6,864 nucleotides of DNA from Bacteroidota bacterium (lineage in GTDB: Bacteria; Bacteroidota; Bacteroidia; Bacteroidales; UBA10428): NCBI GenBank assembly GCA_024640925.1, contig JAHEEB010000223.1:1-6864 (forward strand), given 5' to 3'. Of the stretch, positions 1 to 5,608 are shown piece by piece. How positions within the stretch are numbered: the stretch's first letter is position 1; every line of letters starts with the position of its first letter. The notes under the pieces are model-generated. The model did no database searches. It saw nothing but the letters and a program-made list of their open reading frames with translations, and had not been told where the DNA came from. The translations under genes and the position numbers were made by a program.

Positions 1-755
1 GGGATTTTGGCGATGGAACTACCTCTACGGAAGCAGAACCAACACATATATATAATACTTCAGGTGTCTTTACTGTAGTATTGCGTGTACAGGGCGATGG
101 TGGTACTGGCAAAGACTATAAAATTGTTGATGTCTATCCTCAACCTGAAGTCGATTTTTCATTCAACGATTCTGTTGTCTACGATTCGAGTCAGACGAAG
201 GGTTACGACTGGATAAACTTCTATAACCACACGAAATATGCAAACTCATTTTCCTGGTATTTCGATGCTGAAAATAACTTCGGAGGAACTCCTGACAGCG
301 ATGAAAAAGAACCAAGTTGGCATTATGACGATATAGGTATTTATTATATCGGACTTATTGCAACTTCGGGCGATGGGTGCGTGGATTCAATGATTCATCC
401 CACCCCAATAAAAGTATTGGGCGAAGGGTATGTTCTTTTCCCGAATGCCTTCTTTGTTACCCCCGATGGACCTGGTGATGAATACGACACCAAACGCGAA
501 GACAATAAGCTGGTATTCTACCCGCGGAATGAAGGTATTTCTGAGTATCATTTGGAGATATACAACCGGTGGGGTGTGTTAGTGTTTGAAACCAAAGATG
601 TTAACCATGGCTGGAATGGATATATAGACGGTAACCCTGGCAAACAGGATGTTTATATCTGGAGGGTACGTGGTCGCTTTACAAATGGTCAACCATACGA
701 CAAGAGTGGCGATGTGACTCTTATACATGGAAGAGTTGATGCCGTTCCCCAATAA
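1..755 (+). CDS. PKD-repeat surface protein with T9SS type B sorting domain (C-terminal part, 5' end outside window)
   Basis: This is the last ~250 residues of a larger secreted or cell-surface protein. The frame is open to the left edge; bases 1-2 (gg) fit the end of a Trp codon, giving the classic PKD motif WDFGDG, completed by HIYNTSGVFTV. A TTG at 81 is therefore internal, not a start. A second, degenerate PKD-like module follows, with FSWYFD in place of WDFGDG, then YYIGLIATSGDGCVDS. The last ~95 residues match the gliding-motility-associated / type B C-terminal domain (CHU_C): FPNAF, then LEIYNRWGVLVFET, GWNGYIDG, DVYIWRVRGRF and GDVTLIHG. In Bacteroidota this domain directs export across the outer membrane by the type IX secretion system. 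The PorP/SprF gene downstream fits, as type B cargo is commonly paired with such a protein. The substrate or ligand cannot be told from this fragment. The family call is firm; the biological role is open. Confidence 0.93.
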   Translation, partial: DFGDGTTSTEAEPTHIYNTSGVFTVVLRVQGDGGTGKDYKIVDVYPQPEVDFSFNDSVVYDSSQTKGYDWINFYNHTKYANSFSWYFDAENNFGGTPDSDEKEPSWHYDDIGIYYIGLIATSGDGCVDSMIHPTPIKVLGEGYVLFPNAFFVTPDGPGDEYDTKREDNKLVFYPRNEGISEYHLEIYNRWGVLVFETKDVNHGWNGYIDGNPGKQDVYIWRVRGRFTNGQPYDKSGDVTLIHGRVDAVPQ

Positions 756-763
756 ATAAATTT

Positions 764-828
764 AAAAGGGTGTGAAACATGATTTTTTTCATTGTTCATA
801 ACTAATGATATGTTTTATACCCTTTTTT
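764..828 (+). terminator. Long stem-loop with T-run, probable intrinsic terminator of the PKD/T9SS gene
   Basis: Bases 764-780 pair with 810-826 over 17 consecutive positions (15 Watson-Crick, two G-U). The stem core is AAAAGGGT against ACCCTTTT. Inside the loop, 789-793 (TCATT) can pair with 804-808 (AATGA). Six T's lie at 823-828, partly inside the stem. The hairpin begins 8 bases after the stop codon of the upstream gene, where a terminator is expected. The 29-base loop is longer than usual, so partial termination or a stabilising 3' hairpin is also possible. It covers the ATG at 805, the 5'-most possible start of the next gene. Confidence 0.7.
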
Positions 829-885
829 AATACTTTTATCAAAGTGCAAAAACTTAAATATTCACAAACCGTATTACCAAAGAAA

Positions 886-890
886 AAAGG
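886..890 (+). promoter_or_regulatory. Putative ribosome binding site for the PorP/SprF gene
   Basis: AAAGG within an A-run ends 7 bases before the TTG at 898. Shine-Dalgarno sites are often absent in Bacteroidota, so this is modest support, but it picks the start that places a signal peptide exactly at the N-terminus. Confidence 0.45.
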
Positions 891-897
891 CAAAGTT

Positions 898-1866
898 TTG
901 TTAAAAAAATTCTCAAATATAGTTTTAGCTGTGTATCTTTCACTTTCAGTTAGTGGTCAAGATCCGCAATTTTCACAATTCTATGCTAATCCTCTTTATT
1001 TAGGGCCATCCTTTGCCGGTGGAGTTGAAGGAAGTAGACTATCTACCCAATATCGTAATCAATGGTGGGATATGCCAAATTCCTTTGTAACATATAGTTT
1101 TTCTTACGATCACTATTTTAAAACTTTTAACAGTGGTGTAGGAATTAACTTTATAAACGATGTTGCAGGAACAAGTAAACTTGGCTATTTCCAGACCGGA
1201 TTGCATTATTCTTACAACATTAAATTATTTAATGTCTGGTACGTAAGACCTGGAATATCTTTTTCGTACATACAACAAGGTATTTATGGAAAATTAACTT
1301 TTATAGATCAGGTACTGGGGAATGGTTATACATCTGCACCGGATGCTTCGTTGGATCAGGCGAGGGATATAGATGCAGGTTCATCTATGCTGGTATATAC
1401 CAATGGCTTTTGGCTTGGAGGTACTGTTGATCATTTGTTGCAACCTGATGTTGGGTTGCATAATACCGAAGCTGTAGTTCCGCTTAAAACCTCAATTTAT
1501 GGAGGTATTGATCTAAGAAGAAAAGGCAGGTTGTTAAAACCAAGTGATGATGTTATGACATTTGCATTCCTATACAAACAACAAGAAACAATAAAGCAGC
1601 TGGATTTGGGAGTCTACTGGTATAATTACCCGATTATACTTGGTTTTTGGTACAGAGGATTACCTGTTCTTAACTCTCCTCGCGGTGATGCAATTGTATT
1701 CCTGGCTGGTATAAAAGTTCGGCATTTTAATATAGGATATTCATACGATTTTACTATCTCCAGTTTGTTGCCTTATACAAGAGGTTCGCATGAGATATCG
1801 GCTACCTATAAGTTCCTTCTGCCACAAAGAAAGAAAAAGGGTGGAGTACCATGTCCTGAATTTTAG
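898..1866 (+). CDS. PorP/SprF family type IX secretion outer-membrane protein
   Basis: A 322-residue outer-membrane beta-barrel of the PorP/SprF family. Such proteins work with the type IX secretion system; SprF of Flavobacterium johnsoniae is needed for export of its type B-domain partner SprB. From TTG 898 the protein begins with a signal peptide of about 20 residues (lysines, hydrophobic core, SVSG) and then the family hallmark QDPQFSQFYANPLYLGPSFAGG. Alternating aromatic/polar strands follow, with YRNQWW, and the usual basic tail ending PCPEF. The frame is open back to an ATG at 805, but that ATG lies in the upstream terminator hairpin and would put 31 non-signal-like residues ahead of the signal peptide; a GTG at 844 gives a long N-region. 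I therefore prefer 898, preceded by AAAGG at 7 bases, although TTG starts are uncommon. The upstream type B-domain protein is its likely partner. Which paralogue this is cannot be told from the sequence. Confidence 0.93.
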   Translation: MLKKFSNIVLAVYLSLSVSGQDPQFSQFYANPLYLGPSFAGGVEGSRLSTQYRNQWWDMPNSFVTYSFSYDHYFKTFNSGVGINFINDVAGTSKLGYFQTGLHYSYNIKLFNVWYVRPGISFSYIQQGIYGKLTFIDQVLGNGYTSAPDASLDQARDIDAGSSMLVYTNGFWLGGTVDHLLQPDVGLHNTEAVVPLKTSIYGGIDLRRKGRLLKPSDDVMTFAFLYKQQETIKQLDLGVYWYNYPIILGFWYRGLPVLNSPRGDAIVFLAGIKVRHFNIGYSYDFTISSLLPYTRGSHEISATYKFLLPQRKKKGGVPCPEF

Positions 1867-2170
1867 GATATTGATTTTGCCTTGGTCATTTATTTTTTTA
1901 TCACTAATCGGACTAAAAATAGCAGAGTATTTGTATGCCAATAGCATCGAGTAATTGGTGATGATTTTTATTGTGAAGGTCATTTTTTTCCTTAAAAACC
2001 AACACTATAATCGTTTAACTTAATAATTTGGTATATTTCTTAATGTTATGCTTTTGCCACAATGACCTAAGGAGCACTAAGTGAATTGTTTTTCTTTGTG
2101 AAATAATTTTTCGCAGTGATATTTTTTTTGAATAAAAGCGAAGACGTGCATTTATATAATCCGAAAATTA
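1867..2170. other. AT-rich intergenic region without a recognisable gene
   Basis: This stretch follows the PorP/SprF gene and holds no ORF that looks coding; the ATG and GTG starts I tried on the + strand (2047, 2082) meet stops within a few codons. A weak stem (TCACTAAT at 1901-1908 with ATTGGTGA at 1954-1961, about 8 pairs, ~45-base loop) followed by a short T-run could end the porP-type transcript, but it is poor. T-runs recur at 1892-1899, 1983-1989 and 2122-2129. GGTCATT plus a T-run occurs twice (1884 and 1978). I cannot assign a function to these. Confidence 0.5.
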
Positions 2171-2178
2171 TATTTTTG
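2171..2178 (+). promoter_or_regulatory. Putative Bacteroidota -7 promoter element for the ompH-glycosyltransferase unit
   Basis: TATTTTTG is an exact match to the Bacteroidota -7 consensus TAnnTTTG and lies 32 bases before the ATG at 2211. It predicts transcription starting near 2183-2187 and a leader of about 25 bases that is AT-rich and lacks a Shine-Dalgarno sequence. No clear TTTG-type -33 box sits about 19 bases upstream, so the call rests on the -7 element and its position. Confidence 0.5.
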
Positions 2179-2210
2179 TACCTCAATCGAATAATTAATT
2201 TTAATCTACA

Positions 2211-2831
2211 ATGAAAAAACTGCCTTTAATTTTAAATATTGTTTTAGCAATTGCGGTTATAGTATTATATGTTCTGTATTTTACTTCACCAAATAAAGAA
2301 TTTAAGCATTCTTCAGCAATCGATACAACAAAAACTGATGTTTCAAAAGGTATTGTCTATATTAATATAGATTCTGTTTATTCAAATTATCAAATGTATA
2401 AAGATGTTGTGGGTGATTTGGAAAATAAATACAATGTATCAGATGCTCAGTTAAAAGCGAAACAAACAGCTTTTGAGAAGAATGTTAATGATTATAAGTA
2501 TAAACTGGAAAGAGGATTAATAACCCGGACTGAAGCTGCCCAGATAGAACAAGGTCTTGCGCAGCAACAACAACAATTAATGGGACTACAACAACAACTT
2601 GAAGGACAACTTGCCGAAGAACAACAAGTAGCTCAACGTAAAGTGCTTAATTCAATAATGGAATATCTGGCAGGACTTGAAGGTGAAAAATCATACCAGT
2701 TTGTCTTAGGAACTTCATTTGGTGGAAACGTTCTTTACGCAAATGATAATTTCGATATTACAAAATCAGTTACTGAAGGACTGAATGAATCATATAAGAA
2801 ATTAGCTGAAGAAAATAAGAAAGATAAATAA
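2211..2831 (+). CDS. OmpH/Skp family periplasmic chaperone-like protein, membrane-anchored
   Basis: A 206-residue OmpH/Skp-like protein. Members act in the periplasm, where Skp holds unfolded outer-membrane proteins before insertion. Residues 5-25 are an uninterrupted hydrophobic segment with no clear cleavage site, suggesting a signal anchor that leaves the rest in the periplasm. The mature part starts with the typical strand GIVYINIDSVYSNYQMYKD (47-65). A long helical coiled-coil region follows (about 66-150), rich in Lys/Glu and, at 111-142, in glutamine (14 of 32). The family's C-terminal strand YQFVLGTSFGGNVLYAND is at 162-179, then a helical lysine-rich tail. ATG 2211 is the only sensible start. 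The glycosyltransferase gene begins 11 bases after the stop, so the two are probably co-transcribed. Whether it is a general chaperone or dedicated to a client cannot be seen; Bacteroidota often carry several paralogues. Confidence 0.9.
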   Translation: MKKLPLILNIVLAIAVIVLYVLYFTSPNKEFKHSSAIDTTKTDVSKGIVYINIDSVYSNYQMYKDVVGDLENKYNVSDAQLKAKQTAFEKNVNDYKYKLERGLITRTEAAQIEQGLAQQQQQLMGLQQQLEGQLAEEQQVAQRKVLNSIMEYLAGLEGEKSYQFVLGTSFGGNVLYANDNFDITKSVTEGLNESYKKLAEENKKDK

Positions 2832-2842
2832 TCTGGCGAATC

Positions 2843-4108
2843 ATGGGATTTGCCGATAAATATCTCACGAAACAACTTTTTAAAATTTTTGATATCCCAG
2901 GAGCCCCAACGGGGCTCTTGAGGTATATTGTTATTATACCTGCCTATTCTGAGCCTAATATTCTTAAGATTTTACATTCATTAGCAGATTGTTACAAACC
3001 AAAATTTGAAACGGAGGTTTATATTCTTATAAATTATTCAGAGGAAGCCTCATATAATATTAAGCTGGAGAACAAGGAAATATTTGAGAAGATAAGTATT
3101 TGGTGTAATAAGCAAAATGTTGATCGTATTAAATTCATGCCTTTTATAGTTGGCGATTTACCTGAAAAACATGCTGGTGTGGGTTTGGCAAGAAAAATAT
3201 TAATGGATTCTGCTGTAGCACGTTTTAATCAGATAAATTGCGAGAAAGGTTTTATATTATCTCTTGATGCCGATTCTGTTGTGCCGGTAGAATACCTGAC
3301 AAAGATTGAAAAATGCATTTACAAGACTGAAGCTGAATGTCTGATTTTTAATTTTGAACACCCTGTCTCAGGTAACGAATATTCCGACGAAGTGTATAAT
3401 GCCATTGTATTATATGAACTATATCTACGATATTACAAGTATATGCTGAAAGCAACAGGTTTTCCTTATTATCATTACACAATAGGTTCATCTTTTGGGA
3501 TAAATGTAAAATCATACATTAAAGTTGGAGGTATGAATCGCAGGCAGGCTGGTGAAGATTTCTATTTTCTGCAAAAAGTTTTTCCTCACAATAAAGTACA
3601 TTTCATTAATGAGTTGATTGTTGAACCTTCATCCCGAAAATCTGACAGGGTTCCTTTTGGTACTGGTGCTTCTGTGACAAAAATTATTGAATCAGGTTTA
3701 ACCACATACTTGACATATAACCCTGAATCATTTAATGAAATAAGGAAAGTCATTCAATTAGTGCCATCATTTTATTCCGATAATTTATCTGAAGTAAAAG
3801 CTAAACTTGAAAGCCTACCGGGTACTATTTCAACATTTCTTTCTGATATGGCAGTTATGGCAAAGATAGAAGAGATTAAAAAAAACTGTGCTTCTAAAGA
3901 AACTTTCATAAAAAGATTTTATGGGTGGTTTGATGCTTTTATGATAATTAAATTTTTAAATTTCTCTCATAACAATTTTTATAGTTCTATAGATATAATT
4001 GAAGCAGCTAGGAGTTATTTCAAATCTGTTGAAATTTCTGCAGAAAAAGATACTCCGCTTGAATTACTTCAAAGGTTTCGAATGATGGATTTAGAAGATA
4101 TTACTTAG
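2843..4108 (+). CDS. Glycosyltransferase family 2-like protein (GT-A fold), soluble
   Basis: A 421-residue protein with the marks of a GT-A, family 2-type glycosyltransferase, which would transfer a sugar from a nucleotide-sugar donor. The N-terminal nucleotide-binding strand is RYIVIIPAYSEP (27-38). A conserved block LPEKHAGVGLARKILMD lies at 106-122, the DxD-type metal/nucleotide motif is in SLDADS (140-145, DAD at 142-144), and the acceptor-side acidic motif is in MNRRQAGEDFYFLQK (231-245). A basic/polar block SSRKSDRVPFGTG is at 263-275. There is no signal peptide or transmembrane helix, so it should act in the cytoplasm or at the inner membrane face. From memory, a well-conserved family of this length with the same blocks occurs across Bacteroidota with no assigned acceptor. 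It starts 11 bases after the ompH-like gene, without a clear Shine-Dalgarno. Its last 8 bases overlap the convergent divIC-like gene. Donor, acceptor and pathway are unknown. Confidence 0.85.
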   Translation: MGFADKYLTKQLFKIFDIPGAPTGLLRYIVIIPAYSEPNILKILHSLADCYKPKFETEVYILINYSEEASYNIKLENKEIFEKISIWCNKQNVDRIKFMPFIVGDLPEKHAGVGLARKILMDSAVARFNQINCEKGFILSLDADSVVPVEYLTKIEKCIYKTEAECLIFNFEHPVSGNEYSDEVYNAIVLYELYLRYYKYMLKATGFPYYHYTIGSSFGINVKSYIKVGGMNRRQAGEDFYFLQKVFPHNKVHFINELIVEPSSRKSDRVPFGTGASVTKIIESGLTTYLTYNPESFNEIRKVIQLVPSFYSDNLSEVKAKLESLPGTISTFLSDMAVMAKIEEIKKNCASKETFIKRFYGWFDAFMIIKFLNFSHNNFYSSIDIIEAARSYFKSVEISAEKDTPLELLQRFRMMDLEDIT

Positions 4109-4421
4109 CAATAACAAAAACATCCTCATTTTCCCGATGCATAAGATACTGTTCTCTGGCGAATTTCTCAAGATTATCTGTGTTTGTCTGTAATTCTCTT
4201 AAGCGGGCTGCATCTTCGCTTATGCGGGTAAGATAATATTCTTTTTCTTTATTTATCGTTCTTATTTCTTTGTTAAGTTGATGGCTTTCAATAAGATTAT
4301 TCTCATCAAAAAGGCCAACCCAAATGACGAAAGCAACTGCCGAAAGGAAATACTTATTTCTCAATAAAGGATTCATTCCTTTCCAATATTTTCTTGGATC
4401 AAAGATTGAAAAGTTTACCAC
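4101..4421 (-). CDS. Septum formation initiator family protein (DivIC/FtsB-like)
   Basis: A small bitopic division protein, 106 residues from GTG 4421. FtsB/DivIC proteins sit in the inner membrane and, with FtsL and FtsQ/DivIB homologues, help recruit and activate septal wall synthesis. A single transmembrane helix lies at 24-38 (YFLSAVAFVIWVGLF), followed by the Bacteroidota-typical FDENNLIESHQL. A coiled coil spans about 45-80, then comes the conserved tail NLEKFAREQYLMHRENEDVFVI. Start choice is uncertain. GTG 4421 gives the full frame, but the -7-like element at 4432-4439 would put the RNA start only a few bases upstream. The ATG at 4376 (91 residues, begins MNPLLRNKYF) directly follows GGAAAGGA and would leave a leader of about 50 bases. 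I keep the longer form because length and N-terminal basic residues are acceptable. Its 3' end overlaps the convergent glycosyltransferase gene by 8 bases. Confidence 0.88.
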   Translation of the reverse strand: MVNFSIFDPRKYWKGMNPLLRNKYFLSAVAFVIWVGLFDENNLIESHQLNKEIRTINKEKEYYLTRISEDAARLRELQTNTDNLEKFAREQYLMHRENEDVFVIAK

Positions 4422-4431
4422 TTTTTTTATA

Positions 4432-4439
4432 CAAAAATA
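4432..4439 (-). promoter_or_regulatory. Putative -7 promoter element for the divIC-like gene
   Basis: On the minus strand this reads TATTTTTG, an exact TAnnTTTG match and the same octamer as before the ompH-like gene. It lies 10 bases ahead of GTG 4421 and 55 ahead of ATG 4376. No clear -33 box is seen. If used, it lets divIC be transcribed independently of the korAB genes upstream and favours the shorter divIC start. Confidence 0.4.
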
Positions 4440-4474
4440 CTACGGTATTAAACCATCTGGTATATTAAGAAGAT

Positions 4475-4514
4475 AAAGTTTTCGACATATTTTATAAATA
4501 TGTGAGAAAACTTT
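4475..4514. terminator. AT-rich inverted repeat between korB and divIC, possible terminator
   Basis: AAAGTTTTC (4475-4483) pairs with GAAAACTTT (4506-4514), and ACATATTT (4485-4492) with AAATATGT (4496-4503). That gives 17 pairs, a 1x2 internal loop and a 3-base loop. It begins about 65 bases past the korB stop, between two minus-strand genes. The stem is very AT-rich and only a weak T-rich stretch follows on either strand, so a classical terminator is doubtful. A transcript-end processing hairpin or a protein-binding dyad is also possible. Confidence 0.4.
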
Positions 4515-4581
4515 TATGGAATGAACATGGATTAAGTCAGGTTCTTCTAAAGGAAAAGATTAGGCAAATATTTTCAAATGA

Positions 4582-5607
4582 CTATTCCATTTCGAATGTG
4601 TTACCGCTTTTTAATAAATCGTTTACACATTTAATTTTACTGCGTTTTTTCGATTCTTCAATCTGTTTATAAAGCGCTGTTTCATAAACATCGCGGTTTA
4701 ATTGCCTGATAACCCCCATAGCAATTGGAAAATCAGGTAGAGACATGCGTGTAAGCATATAATGGTGGGCGTCATCATCATTTTGGGCATCGTGAATAAG
4801 GATGTCTTTTTCAGTTATTCCGTTTTTACCAATTTCGGCTACTTCAAACCTTGATCCATTTTTTATAATTCCTTTTTCGCGATTTTTACCAAAAATCATG
4901 GGTTCACCATGTTTGAGATAGATTTGGTTATCATCACGAACTTCTTTTCCTGTAACTTCTTCATGAACTTTATTATTAAAAATAACGCAGTTCTGATATA
5001 CTTCGATAAGTGATGTCCCTTTATGTTTGGCTGCTTCGACAAAAACCTCCTTCATCATCTTTGGATCGGTGTCAACGACACGAGCATAAAAAGATGCATT
5101 AGCACCCATGGCAAGTTCTCCAGGGAGAAATGGATTTTCTATTGTACCGTCAGGAGAGCTTTTAGTAATACTTCCCAGTGGTGTTGTTGGAGAATATTGT
5201 CCTTTCGTAAGGCCGTATATTTTATTGTTAAACAAAATAATGTTAACATCAATATTTCTACGCAGTATATGGATAAAGTGATTACCACCAATAGCCATAG
5301 AGTCACCATCTCCGGTAGCAAGCCAAACATTCAGTTCCGGATTTGCAACTTTAATTCCCGATGCTATTGCCGGACCACGGCCATGTAAACTATGAAATCC
5401 GTACGTGTTTATATAATAAGGGAAACGCGAAGAACAACCAATGCCCGATACAAAAACAACATTTTCTTTTTTATCTGAAGTTTCCGGAAGCGCTTTCTTT
5501 ATTGATGATAATATTGCATGACCACCGCAACCGGGGCACCATTTAACAGGACCATCTAGCGAAAAATCCTGTATTGTAAGCTGAACAGTTTCACATTCCA
5601 TCGACAT
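4582..5607 (-). CDS. korB: 2-oxoacid:ferredoxin oxidoreductase, beta subunit (TPP-binding)
   Basis: Beta subunit, 341 residues, of an enzyme that oxidatively decarboxylates a 2-oxoacid (2-oxoglutarate or pyruvate) to the acyl-CoA and reduces ferredoxin, or runs in reverse. WCPGCG (23-28) starts the fold; the TPP-Mg site is GDGDSMAIGG (99-108) with NNKIYGLTKGQ (127-137). Cysteines 24, 27, 58 and 207 match in spacing the four ligands of the single [4Fe-4S] cluster in two-subunit Sulfolobus-type enzymes (12, 15, 46, 197, from memory). The substrate region GLTKGQYSPTTP is family-typical. The frame is open to an ATG at 5634 inside korA. I chose ATG 5607: GGAGG lies 9 bases upstream, it removes 9 unconserved residues, and it follows the korA stop by one base, implying translational coupling. 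The two-subunit form and strong similarity of both subunits to Bacteroidota KorAB favour 2-oxoglutarate, but substrate cannot be proven by eye. Confidence 0.95.
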   Translation of the reverse strand: MSMECETVQLTIQDFSLDGPVKWCPGCGGHAILSSIKKALPETSDKKENVVFVSGIGCSSRFPYYINTYGFHSLHGRGPAIASGIKVANPELNVWLATGDGDSMAIGGNHFIHILRRNIDVNIILFNNKIYGLTKGQYSPTTPLGSITKSSPDGTIENPFLPGELAMGANASFYARVVDTDPKMMKEVFVEAAKHKGTSLIEVYQNCVIFNNKVHEEVTGKEVRDDNQIYLKHGEPMIFGKNREKGIIKNGSRFEVAEIGKNGITEKDILIHDAQNDDDAHHYMLTRMSLPDFPIAMGVIRQLNRDVYETALYKQIEESKKRSKIKCVNDLLKSGNTFEME

Positions 5608-5608
5608 A

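Noticed and set aside
81..83. TTG at 81 as start of the first gene
   Set aside because: The same frame is open to the left edge and reads DFGDG plus the rest of a PKD domain, so the TTG is internal.
831..838. TACTTTTA as a -7 promoter element for the PorP/SprF gene
   Set aside because: It is one base off TAnnTTTG, has no -33 box at the right distance and directly follows the terminator T-run. It is too weak to list.
1741..1983. Minus-strand 80-residue open frame over the PorP/SprF 3' end
   Set aside because: More than half lies antisense to a well-supported gene, and its product has no recognisable features or start signals.
1884..1990. Repeat of GGTCATT followed by T-runs (1884 and 1978)
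   Set aside because: It is short and low-complexity, as expected by chance in such AT-rich DNA.
2107..2143. TTCGC / GCGAA dyad before the ompH promoter
   Set aside because: It has only five to six pairs with a loop of over 20 bases, so it is not a credible hairpin.
5023..5546. Open frames on both strands inside korB
   Set aside because: They are shadows of the strongly conserved korB frame; their translations look like no protein family.
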